Assembly: GCA_036502625.1 (NCBI GenBank)
Contig: DASXYG010000105.1
Location: 113,971 to 177,970, forward strand
Length of the DNA: 64,000 nt
Direction: 5' to 3'
DNA from: DASXYG01 sp036502625
Lineage (GTDB): Bacteria > Actinomycetota > Actinomycetes > Streptosporangiales > Streptosporangiaceae
The notes under the pieces were generated by a model. That model did no database searches and had not been told where the DNA came from. It was given only the letters and a program-made list of their open reading frames with translations. Shown here piece by piece: positions 35,539 through 43,292 of this stretch; position 1 is the stretch's first letter; each line of letters opens with the position of its first letter. The position numbers and the translations under genes were made by a program.

Positions 35539-37029
35539 ATGGCCTCGATGTTCCTCGCCGCCGTAATCGCCTTCGCCGGTGTCGTCGTCGCCCTGCTGGG
35601 CGCCGCGGCACTCGTGAAGCGTTTCTTCGACCAGCGCGACCTGTACCTCTTCGCGTGGGCGCTGGCATCTCTCGCGCTGGCGGCGGGCCTCGCGGGGATG
35701 TCGCTCGGCGCCGCGCTCGGCTTCGACACCATGACGTTCCGCGCGATGATGCTCGGCATCTCGCTGCTCGCGCCGCTGTGGCTGGCGTGGGGCCTGATCG
35801 AGCTGGTGGCCGACGGCATGGCGCCGGTGTTCGCGGCGCGGCTGCTCGTCGCCGCGTTCACGATCATCGGCGCGGTGGTCATGCTGATCGACCCGCTGTC
35901 GGGCAAGCTCGGCACCGACATGCCGGTGGCGTCGCAGCACTACCAGCTCTTCCCGATGTCCGCGCTGAACGCCGGCTACGCCGTGTCCGCCATCTCCCTC
36001 ATCGCGTACTTCATCGTGGCCGTCGTGCGCCGCGGCGAACCGGGCGGCATGCCGCGCGTGCTCGCCGGGTCCGGGGCCGGCGGCGCGGGCGTGCTCATCG
36101 TCATCTCCTCGGCGCTCGGCCTGCCGGGCGTCATCCACGCCGTCGTCGCCTGCCTGGCGGCGGTCGCGATCTGGTACGGCGGCAGCCGCCGCGCCGTGCC
36201 GCCGGAGGACGACGAGGACGACGACGAGGACGACCTGGACGAACGGGGCCCGCATCCGGTGCCGCCGCGCGGCCGCCGCGCCCGCCACGGCGGGTCGCCG
36301 CTTGAGGAGATGCGCCGCGGTGAGGCCGCCAACCGCGTGGGCCACCCGACCGAGCCGTCGCCGCAGGTGGACGAGGGCATGGGCGCCGGCATGGGCGCGC
36401 CGGTCGCGTCCGGTGGCGCCATGGCGCCGTACCGCGGGTCGCACGGCGGCGACCCGTACGACCGCGGGCCCGGCGACAGCCCGTACCCCGACCGGCCGCC
36501 GTACGGCGAACCGCCCTACGGCGAGCAGCCGTACGACGACCGGCAGCCGCAGGGCGGCGTCCCCCCGTACGGCGAACCGCCCTACGGCGGCGGCCCCGCT
36601 CCCGCGGTCAACGGCGCGGGCTCCGCGAACGGCCTCGGGCTCCCGGTGGCCGCCGGCATCCACCGCGGCCAGGACATCGGGCCGTCGCCGCACCTCTACG
36701 GCTTCATCTCGATCTTCACGCTGTCCGACGGCCAAGGCGCCCGCTTCGACCAGCTCACCGCCGACGCCCTCGCCTACGTACGGGAGAGCGAGCCGGACAC
36801 CCTCATCTACGTCGCGCACACCGTGCCGAACGCCCCGCTGCAGCGGATCTTCTACGAGGTCTACCGCAACCGCGAGGCGTACGACGAGCACGGCCGCCAG
36901 CCGCACGTCCAGCGGTTCCGCACCGAGCGCGCCGCGTGCGTCATCGCCACCAACGTCATCGAGCTGAAGCTGGAAGCCGCCAAGATCTCCCCGGTCGGCC
37001 CGCTGTTCGGGGACCCCACGCGGCACTAG
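35539..37029 (+). CDS. Seven-helix membrane protein fused to an ABM-like domain
   Basis: A 496-residue protein of three parts. Residues 1-210 hold about seven transmembrane segments. Residues 215-375 are a disordered acidic and then Pro/Gly/Tyr-rich linker including repeated PYGEPPYG units. Residues 380-496 form an antibiotic-biosynthesis-monooxygenase-like dimeric alpha/beta barrel ('LYGFISIFTLSDGQGARFDQL', 'YVAHTVPNAPLQRIFYEVYRNREAYDEH'). The linker and C-terminal domain are probably cytoplasmic. Function unknown; ABM domains bind or oxidise small aromatic or quinone-like ligands, so a sensor or quinone-related role is possible. It is divergent from bldN and lies 26 bases before a glutaredoxin-like gene. 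Confidence 0.85.
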   Translation: MASMFLAAVIAFAGVVVALLGAAALVKRFFDQRDLYLFAWALASLALAAGLAGMSLGAALGFDTMTFRAMMLGISLLAPLWLAWGLIELVADGMAPVFAARLLVAAFTIIGAVVMLIDPLSGKLGTDMPVASQHYQLFPMSALNAGYAVSAISLIAYFIVAVVRRGEPGGMPRVLAGSGAGGAGVLIVISSALGLPGVIHAVVACLAAVAIWYGGSRRAVPPEDDEDDDEDDLDERGPHPVPPRGRRARHGGSPLEEMRRGEAANRVGHPTEPSPQVDEGMGAGMGAPVASGGAMAPYRGSHGGDPYDRGPGDSPYPDRPPYGEPPYGEQPYDDRQPQGGVPPYGEPPYGGGPAPAVNGAGSANGLGLPVAAGIHRGQDIGPSPHLYGFISIFTLSDGQGARFDQLTADALAYVRESEPDTLIYVAHTVPNAPLQRIFYEVYRNREAYDEHGRQPHVQRFRTERAACVIATNVIELKLEAAKISPVGPLFGDPTRH

Positions 37030-37055
37030 CCGCCGGCGGTCGTAGGGTTGGGCGC

Positions 37056-37298
37056 GTGGCCCACCACGTCACCCTGTTGAGCAAGCCCGGTTGTCACCTG
37101 TGCGACGACGCCCGCGAAACGATCGTGCGGGTCGCCGCCGACCTCGGCGCGACCTGGGACGAGCGGGACATCACCCAGTCCGCCGAGGACACTCGGGCGT
37201 ACTGGGACCAGATCCCGGTCACGTTCGTCGACGGAGTGCGGCATGATTTCTGGCGGGTGTCCGAGGACCGGTTGCGCGCCGCGCTCGGCGGCGGGTGA
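37056..37298 (+). CDS. Glutaredoxin-family thioredoxin-fold protein
   Basis: An 80-residue thioredoxin-fold protein starting from GTG 37056 (MAHHVTLLSKPGCHLCDDAR). The redox motif is CHLC at residues 13-16, with the cis-Pro in 'IPVTFVDGVRH' near 57. This DUF836/glutaredoxin-like family precedes rex in many actinobacteria. TAGGGT (37043-37048) ends seven bases before GTG and no Shine-Dalgarno is seen. Its partner is unknown; mycothiol-dependent reduction is plausible in an actinobacterium. Confidence 0.9.
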   Translation: MAHHVTLLSKPGCHLCDDARETIVRVAADLGATWDERDITQSAEDTRAYWDQIPVTFVDGVRHDFWRVSEDRLRAALGGG

Positions 37299-37441
37299 TC
37301 ACCACGGCCTGTCGGGTGGGTCACAAGCCAGCGGTATGCCGGGCTGACGTGGACGCGAGTGATCACCGTGGAACCTCCTGACCTGCGTGCTTTTCGTCGT
37401 GCCGACGACGCAGTGTCGCCGGGGGTGCCGATGGGTGAACT

Positions 37442-37470
37442 TTGTGCGTACGTTCACAAAGGCGTACCTT
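37442..37470 (+). promoter_or_regulatory. Rex operator overlapping the rex promoter
   Basis: TTGTGCGTACGTTCACAA (37442-37459) matches the Rex operator consensus TTGTGAAN4TTCACAA at all positions except two in the left arm. It overlaps TTGTGC as a -35 hexamer; TACCTT (37465-37470) lies 17 bases further on as a -10. This gives autorepression of the rex-hem operon that is relieved by NADH, as established for Streptomyces Rex. Confidence 0.85.
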
Positions 37471-37577
37471 GGATGCGGAGTCCACGCGGTACGGCACGAC
37501 CCGGTGCGAGCGCCCAGCGCTGCACACCGGACGGGCCGTTGGTGGCCGCGAGTCGATCCCCCCAGGAGCGCCGGACC

Positions 37578-38366
37578 GTGAGCCCCAGGCCGAGCAAGTC
37601 GAGCAAGTCGAACGGCGCGTCATCGCCGGGTCATCCCGACCCCGGTGACGAGCCGGCCAATTCAGCCGCGCCGAACGGCGTGCCGCGCGGGCGCGGCATC
37701 CCCGAGGCGACCGTGGCGCGGCTGCCCGTCTACCTCAGGGCGCTGCACGCGCTCGCCGACCGGGGCGTCGTCACGATCTCCTCGGAAGAGCTCGCGTCCA
37801 CGACCGGCGTCAACCCGGCCAAGCTGCGCAAGGACCTCTCCCACCTCGGGTCGTACGGCACCCGCGGCGTCGGCTACGACGTCGAGTACCTCGTCTACCA
37901 GATCTCCCGCGAGCTCGGCCTCACGCAGGACTGGGTCGTGGCGATCATCGGGGCGGGCAACCTCGGCACCGCGCTCGCCAACTACGGCGGCTTCGCCTCG
38001 CGCGGCTTCCGCATCGCCGCGCTGCTCGACGCCGACTCCCAAGTGGTCGGCAGCCGCGTCGCCGGGCTCACCGTGGAGCACACCGACAAGCTGGAGACGG
38101 TGATCAGGGACCACGCGGTCTCGATCGGCGTGATCGCGACGCCGGCCGGTGCGGCGCAGGGCATGTGCGACCGCCTGGTCGCCGCCGGGGTCACCAGCGT
38201 GCTGAACTTCGCGCCTGTCGTGTTGGGCGTGCCGGACGGCGTCGATGTGCGTAAGGTCGACCTGTCCATCGAGCTGCAGATTCTCGCCTTCCATGCGCAG
38301 CGCAAGGCCGGTGGGGCCGAAGCGGAGAGTACCCGGCCGACGAGGGAGAAGACGGTGCCAGCATGA
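37578..38366 (+). CDS. rex: Rex, NADH/NAD-sensing transcriptional repressor
   Basis: A 262-residue redox repressor. The N-terminal ~35 residues are a Ser/Pro-rich disordered extension; the winged helix follows (RLPVYLRALHALADRGVV, 'SEELASTTGVNPAKLRKDLSHLG'), with the hallmark 'SYGTRGVGYDVEYL'. The Rossmann NAD(H)-binding motif is IIGAGNLGTALANY (near residue 118), and the C-terminal domain-swapped helix is 'LQILAFHAQRK'. NADH binding releases DNA, inducing genes for respiration under oxygen limitation. GTG 37578 is chosen after AGGAGCGCC; an upstream frame has no similarity. Its stop overlaps the hemA start (ATGA). Confidence 0.97.
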   Translation: MSPRPSKSSKSNGASSPGHPDPGDEPANSAAPNGVPRGRGIPEATVARLPVYLRALHALADRGVVTISSEELASTTGVNPAKLRKDLSHLGSYGTRGVGYDVEYLVYQISRELGLTQDWVVAIIGAGNLGTALANYGGFASRGFRIAALLDADSQVVGSRVAGLTVEHTDKLETVIRDHAVSIGVIATPAGAAQGMCDRLVAAGVTSVLNFAPVVLGVPDGVDVRKVDLSIELQILAFHAQRKAGGAEAESTRPTREKTVPA

Positions 38367-39703
38367 GTGTCCTTGTCGTGGGGCTCAGCCACCGCAGCGC
38401 CCCCGTCCCCGTCCTGGAGCGCGCCGCGGTCAGCGGCGCCGCGCTGACGGACCTGCTGCACGGCGTGCACGACACCGCCGACGTCACCGAGGCGATCGTG
38501 ATGTCGACGTGCAACCGCGTCGAGGTGTACGCCGAGGTCGGGAAGTTCCACGGCGCGCTGGCCGAGATCACCGGGCTGCTGGCCCGCTGCTCCGGCGTCC
38601 CGCACGACGAGCTCACCTCGTACCTCTACGTCCACTACGAACAGCGTGCCGTGCAGCACCTCTTCGCCGTGGTGTGCGGGCTCGACTCCATGGCGGTCGG
38701 CGAGCCGCAGATCCTCGGCCAGGTCAGGCAGGCGTGGAAGCTCGCCCGCGACGAGGCCACGATCGGGCGCTCCCTCGGCACGCTGGCGCAGAAGGCGCTG
38801 CGCGTCGGCAAGCGGGCACACGCCGAGACCGGCCTCGACCAGGTCGGCGCCAGCCTCGTCGGCACCGGCCTGCGCCTCGCGGAGCGCCACGTCGGCCCGC
38901 TGGCCGGCACGCGTGCGCTGATCGTGGGCGCCGGTTCGATGAGCGCGCTGTCCGCCGCCACCCTCGCCCGCCGCGACATGGGCCCGATCGTCGTCGCCAA
39001 CCGCACACCTGAGCGCGCCGCCCGGCTCACCGGGTCGCTCACCGGCGCCGACGCGCGCGCGGTGGGCCTCGAAGCGCTCACCGGCGAGCTCGCCACCGCC
39101 GACGTCGTGGTGTCCTGCACCGGCGCGTCCGGCGTGGTCGTCACCGCCGATGCCGTACGGGAGGCGCGCGCCGAGCGCGCGCACCGGCCGCTCGTCCTCA
39201 TCGACCTGGCGCTGCCGCACGACGTCGACCCCGCGGTGCGCGACCTCCCCGGCGTCGAGCTGATCGACCTCGCCGCGCTGCGCATCGCCGCCATGGAGCT
39301 CGCGCCTGAGGCGGAGCAGGCGGTCGACGGCGTGCGTACGATCATCGCCGAGGAGGTGGCCGGATACCTGGCCGCCGCCGACGCCGCGCGCGTCGCGCCC
39401 ACCGTCGTGGCGCTGCGCAGCCGCGCGGCCGAGGTCGTCGACGCGGAGCTGGCGCGTCTCGGCGGCCGTCTCCCCGACCTCGACCCGCGTGCGCAGGCCG
39501 AGGTCGCCAAGGCCCTGCACCGCGTGGTGGACAAGCTGCTGCACGCACCGACCGTCCGCGTGAAGGAGCTGGCCTCCTCGCCGGGCGGCGACACCTACGC
39601 CGCCGCCCTGCGCGAACTTTTCGATCTCGACCCGAAGACCGCCGACGCCGTGACGCGCGCCGACGTGGTCGCCGGGGAAACGCTGGGGGGAGAGGGGACG
39701 TGA
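38363..39703 (+). CDS. hemA: Glutamyl-tRNA reductase HemA
   Basis: A 446-residue NADPH-dependent enzyme that reduces glutamyl-tRNA to glutamate-1-semialdehyde, the first committed step of C5-pathway haem synthesis. The catalytic Cys is C50 in MSTCNRVEVYAE; the nucleotide-binding motif is IVGAGSMSALSA (near 190); 'AVGEPQILGQVRQAW' is the signature, and the C-terminal dimerisation helix ends the protein. ATG 38363 overlaps the rex stop codon. GTGA couples it to hemC. Confidence 0.97.
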   Translation: MSVLVVGLSHRSAPVPVLERAAVSGAALTDLLHGVHDTADVTEAIVMSTCNRVEVYAEVGKFHGALAEITGLLARCSGVPHDELTSYLYVHYEQRAVQHLFAVVCGLDSMAVGEPQILGQVRQAWKLARDEATIGRSLGTLAQKALRVGKRAHAETGLDQVGASLVGTGLRLAERHVGPLAGTRALIVGAGSMSALSAATLARRDMGPIVVANRTPERAARLTGSLTGADARAVGLEALTGELATADVVVSCTGASGVVVTADAVREARAERAHRPLVLIDLALPHDVDPAVRDLPGVELIDLAALRIAAMELAPEAEQAVDGVRTIIAEEVAGYLAAADAARVAPTVVALRSRAAEVVDAELARLGGRLPDLDPRAQAEVAKALHRVVDKLLHAPTVRVKELASSPGGDTYAAALRELFDLDPKTADAVTRADVVAGETLGGEGT

Positions 39704-40629
39704 GCCCCGAAGACGCGCCCACGGCGCTGCGGCTCGGCACGCGGCGCAGCGCCATGGCGATGAGCCAGTCGACGATCGTCGCCGAGGCGATCACCGAGAG
39801 CACCGGCCGCCCGGTCGAGCTCGTCGGCATCACGACGCACGGCGACGTCAGCACCGAGCACCTCACGCAGATCGGCGGCACCGGCGTGTTCGTCAGCGCG
39901 CTGCGCGAGCGGCTGCTCGACGGCACGGTCGACCTCGCCGTCCACTCGCTGAAGGACCTCCCGACGGCGGCCCCCGAGCAGATCGCGCTCGCGGCCGTGC
40001 CCGTACGCGACGACCCGCGCGACGTCCTGATCTCCCAGTGCGGGCGCAAGCTCGCCGATCTGCCGTCCGGCGCGCGGGTCGGCACCGGCTCGCCGCGGCG
40101 GATCAGCCAGTTGCGGCTGCTGCGGCCCGACCTCGACTACGTCCCGATCCGCGGCAACGGCGACACCCGCATCGGCAAGGTCATGTCGGGTGAGCTCGAC
40201 GCGGTCGTCCTGGCGTACGCCGGGCTCGGCCGGCTGAACCGCCTCGACGACATTTGCGAGGCGTTCACCCCCGACGACGTGCTGCCCGCGCCCGGCCAGG
40301 GCGCGATCGCCGTCGAGTGCCGCGCCGACCGGATCGACGTGCTCGACCTGGTGGCCACCGTCGACGACGGCGCGAGCCGGGCCGCGGTCGCGGCCGAGCG
40401 CGCCGTGCTGGCCACGCTGGAGGCGGGCTGCCACGCACCCGTCGGCGCGTACGCCACGCTCGACGGCACCCGCCTGCACCTCACCGCCACCGTCGTCGCC
40501 GACGACGGCACGGCGCTACGGATGTCCACAAGCGGTCCCGTGTCCGGGGCCGCAGAACTCGGCCGTACCCTCGCCGGGCGCATGCTCGCCGACGGTGCCG
40601 CCACCTTGATGAGGGAGCCCGAACGTTGA
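39700..40629 (+). CDS. hemC: Porphobilinogen deaminase HemC
   Basis: A 309-residue enzyme that joins four porphobilinogen units into hydroxymethylbilane. The dipyrromethane cofactor Cys is C244 (EAGCHAPVGAYA). Conserved blocks include 'LRLGTRRSAMAMSQS', 'AVHSLKDLPT', 'RVGTGSPRRISQLR' and 'VLPAPGQGAIAVE'. GTG 39700 overlaps the hemA stop codon, and its own stop overlaps a TTG start of hemD (TTGA). Confidence 0.97.
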   Translation: MSPEDAPTALRLGTRRSAMAMSQSTIVAEAITESTGRPVELVGITTHGDVSTEHLTQIGGTGVFVSALRERLLDGTVDLAVHSLKDLPTAAPEQIALAAVPVRDDPRDVLISQCGRKLADLPSGARVGTGSPRRISQLRLLRPDLDYVPIRGNGDTRIGKVMSGELDAVVLAYAGLGRLNRLDDICEAFTPDDVLPAPGQGAIAVECRADRIDVLDLVATVDDGASRAAVAAERAVLATLEAGCHAPVGAYATLDGTRLHLTATVVADDGTALRMSTSGPVSGAAELGRTLAGRMLADGAATLMREPER

Positions 40630-42221
40630 GCCCCGCCGCGAGCGAGACCACCACACCCGGAACCGTGCACTTCGTGGGCGCGGGACCGGGCGACGAGCAC
40701 ATGCTGACCCTGCGCGCCACGGCGCTGCTCGGCGCCGCCGACCTTGTCGTCGCCACCGCAGGCGTGCCGTTCCGCCGCCATTGCCGCGACGACGCCGAGA
40801 TCGTCGGCCCCGATGAGGCCGCCGACCTGGACACCTCCGTGGTGACCGCCCGGCTGGTCGCCGCCGCGCGCGACGGCCGCCGTGTCGTACGCCTGCTGCC
40901 CGGCGAGCCGCTGCTCGACGGCCGGGCCGCGCCCGAGGCCGAGGCCGTACGCGCGGCCGGCGTGCCGTTCGAGATCATCCCCGGCGTGTCGGCGGTGACG
41001 TCCGTCCCCGCGTACGCCGGCATTCCGCTGACCGGCGACGGCCGCACCGACGTCCGCGTGCTCGACGCCGCCGACCCCGCGGTGAAGTGGGAGGAGGCGG
41101 GGCGCGGCGACGGCACGCTGGTGATCAGCAACGCGCTCGCCGGCATCGGCGACGTCGCGAAGGCGCTCACCGCCGCGGGCCGCCCGGCCGACACCCCCGT
41201 CGCGCTGACCTGCCTCGGCAGCACTACCGAGCAGGAGACCGTGGTGTCCACGCTCGGCCGCCTCACCCACGACCTCAGGCACGCCGTGCTCAGCGAGCCG
41301 GCGATCTGCGTGGTCGGCGACGTGGTTGCCGAGCGCGAGCGGCTGTCGTGGTTCGAGACCAAGCCGCTGTTCGGCTGGCGCGTGCTCGTGCCGCGTACGA
41401 AGGAACAGGCGGGCGACCTCTCCGAGCGGCTGCGCGCGTACGGCGCGGTGCCCGAGGAGGTGCCGACGATCTCCGTGGAGCCGCCGCGCACCCCGCAGCA
41501 GATGGACCGCGCGGTCCGCGGCCTCGTCACCGGGCGCTACCAGTGGGTGGCGTTCACGTCGGTGAACGCGGTGCGCGCCGTACGCGAGAAGTTCGAGGAG
41601 TACGGCCTGGACGCCCGCGCGTTCGCCGGGGTGAAGGTGGCCGCCGTGGGCGAGCACACCGCCGCCGCGCTGGTCGCGTTCGGCATCAAGCCGGACCTCG
41701 TCCCGCCGGAGGACAAGCAGTCCAGCGAGGGCCTGCTCGAGGTGTTCCCGCCGTACGACGCGGAGCTCGACCCCATCGACCGCGTCTTCGCCCCGCGCGC
41801 CGACATCGCGACCGACACCCTGATCGCCGGGCTGCAGGACACCGGCTGGGAGGTCGACGACATCACGGCGTACCGCACCGTGCGCGCCGCGCCGCCGCCG
41901 GAGCCCGTGCGCGAGGCCATCAAGGGCGGCGGGTTCGACGCCGTGCTGTTCACGTCCTCGTCCACGGTCCGCAACCTGGTCGGCATCGCCGGCAAGCCGC
42001 ACAAGGTGACGGTCATCGCCTGCATCGGCCCGGCCACGGCGAAGACCGCCGAGGAGTTCTCGCTGCGCGTCGACGTCCAGTCGCCGAAGGCGTCGGTTCT
42101 CGCCCTCGCCGACGAACTGGCGCGCTACGGTGCGCAGCGGCGCCAGAAGATGCTCGACGCCGGCGACGCGTTCCGCAAGCCCAGCCACATGCGGCGCGGC
42201 GCGCGGCGCAAGAAGCTCTAA
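40626..42221 (+). CDS. hemD: HemD: uroporphyrinogen-III synthase fused to a degenerate methyltransferase domain
   Basis: A 531-residue fusion. Residues 1-245 have the fold of uroporphyrinogen-III C-methyltransferase (VHFVGAGPGDEHMLTLRA), but the substrate-binding GGDPxVFGRG block is replaced by LLPGEPLLDGRAAPEAE and the GKR/H motif is missing. Residues 260-510 are a bilobed uroporphyrinogen-III synthase ('LFGWRVLVPRTKEQAGDL', 'WVAFTSVNAVRAVREKF', 'VLFTSSSTVRNLVG', 'IACIGPATAKTAEEF'), which rearranges hydroxymethylbilane. The C-terminus is a basic tail. TTG 40626 overlaps the hemC stop codon; no other in-frame start fits the overlap. Confidence 0.94.
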   Translation: MSPAASETTTPGTVHFVGAGPGDEHMLTLRATALLGAADLVVATAGVPFRRHCRDDAEIVGPDEAADLDTSVVTARLVAAARDGRRVVRLLPGEPLLDGRAAPEAEAVRAAGVPFEIIPGVSAVTSVPAYAGIPLTGDGRTDVRVLDAADPAVKWEEAGRGDGTLVISNALAGIGDVAKALTAAGRPADTPVALTCLGSTTEQETVVSTLGRLTHDLRHAVLSEPAICVVGDVVAERERLSWFETKPLFGWRVLVPRTKEQAGDLSERLRAYGAVPEEVPTISVEPPRTPQQMDRAVRGLVTGRYQWVAFTSVNAVRAVREKFEEYGLDARAFAGVKVAAVGEHTAAALVAFGIKPDLVPPEDKQSSEGLLEVFPPYDAELDPIDRVFAPRADIATDTLIAGLQDTGWEVDDITAYRTVRAAPPPEPVREAIKGGGFDAVLFTSSSTVRNLVGIAGKPHKVTVIACIGPATAKTAEEFSLRVDVQSPKASVLALADELARYGAQRRQKMLDAGDAFRKPSHMRRGARRKKL

Positions 42222-42232
42222 GGAGTACGTAA

Positions 42233-43216
42233 ATGAGCGCACGGTTCCCGGTCGCGCGGCCGCGGCGGTTGCGGCGTACGGCGGCGATGCGGCGGCTCGT
42301 GGCGCAGACGTCGCTGGAGCCGAGCGACCTGGTGCTGCCGATGTTCGTCAAGGAGGGCATCGCCGAGCCGAACCCGGTGTCGTCCATGCCGGGCGTCGTC
42401 CAGCACACCCGTGACAGCCTGCGCAAGGCCGCGCACGACGCGGTCGAGGCGGGCGTCGGCGGCATCATCCTGTTCGGCATCCCGGCGGTGAAGGACCCGC
42501 GCGGCTCCGGCGCGGACGACCCCGCGGGCATCGTGCAGAAGTCGCTGCGCGACCTGGGCGACGACCTCGGCGACTCCATCGTGGTCATGGCCGACCTCTG
42601 CCTGTGCGAGTACACCGACCACGGCCACTGCGGCGTGCTCACGGCGGACGGCCGCGTTGAGAACGACCCCACGCTGGAGCGCTACGCCTCGATCGCGGTG
42701 GCGCAGGCCGACGCGGGCGCGCAGGTCGTGGCGCCGAGCGGCATGATGGACGGCCAGGTCGGCGCCATCCGCGGCGCGCTCGACCGGGCCGGATACGACG
42801 ACGTCGCCGTGCTGGCCTACTCCGCGAAGTACTCCTCCGCCTTCTTCGGCCCGTTCCGCGAGGCGGCCGAGGGCGCGCCCCAGTTCGGCGACCGCACCGC
42901 CTACCAGCAGGACTACGCGAACTCCGACGAAGCGGTGCGCGAGACCCTCGCCGACATCGACGAGGGCGCCGACGCCGTGATGATCAAGCCGGCGATGTCG
43001 TACCTCGACATCGTGCGCCAGGTCGCCGACACCGTCCGCGTCCCGGTCGCGGCGTACCAGATCAGCGGCGAGTACGCGATGATCGAAGGGGCCGCCGCCA
43101 ACGGCTGGGTGGACCGCGACATGGCGATCATGGAGTCGCTGACCTCGATCCGCCGCGCCGGCGCCGACTTCGTGCTCACGTACTGGGCGACCGAGGTGGC
43201 CCGCCGCCTGCGCTGA
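42233..43216 (+). CDS. hemB: Delta-aminolevulinic acid dehydratase HemB
   Basis: A 327-residue porphobilinogen synthase. The Schiff-base lysines lie in YSAKYSSAFFG and VMIKPAMSYLDIV. The metal site reads DLCLCEYTDHGHCGVL, with three Cys as in zinc-dependent enzymes such as the E. coli one, rather than the Asp-type magnesium site. AAGGAG precedes ATG 42233. It closes the rex-hemACDB operon; hemL lies 2.1 kb away on the same strand, and hemE/hemY/hemH are not in the window. Confidence 0.98.
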   Translation: MSARFPVARPRRLRRTAAMRRLVAQTSLEPSDLVLPMFVKEGIAEPNPVSSMPGVVQHTRDSLRKAAHDAVEAGVGGIILFGIPAVKDPRGSGADDPAGIVQKSLRDLGDDLGDSIVVMADLCLCEYTDHGHCGVLTADGRVENDPTLERYASIAVAQADAGAQVVAPSGMMDGQVGAIRGALDRAGYDDVAVLAYSAKYSSAFFGPFREAAEGAPQFGDRTAYQQDYANSDEAVRETLADIDEGADAVMIKPAMSYLDIVRQVADTVRVPVAAYQISGEYAMIEGAAANGWVDRDMAIMESLTSIRRAGADFVLTYWATEVARRLR

Positions 43217-43292
43217 CCCCGCCGGGAAAGGGACGGCCGCGATGCGGAAGGCTGGGCGGCCGATCCCTGTTGATCCCGTACGGAGGTGGCAC

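Noticed and set aside
36460..36600. Repeated PYGEPPYG-coding units as a possible DNA repeat element
   Set aside because: They lie in frame inside a disordered protein linker and vary at the DNA level, so they are a protein repeat, not an insertion or CRISPR-like array.
34672..37026. A 784-codon minus-strand frame running through the sigma-factor gene and antisense to the membrane protein gene
   Set aside because: Only the last ~211 codons match a protein family (ECF sigma factor); the upstream part is a shadow of the plus-strand membrane-protein gene. The sigma gene has its own start with AAGGAG.
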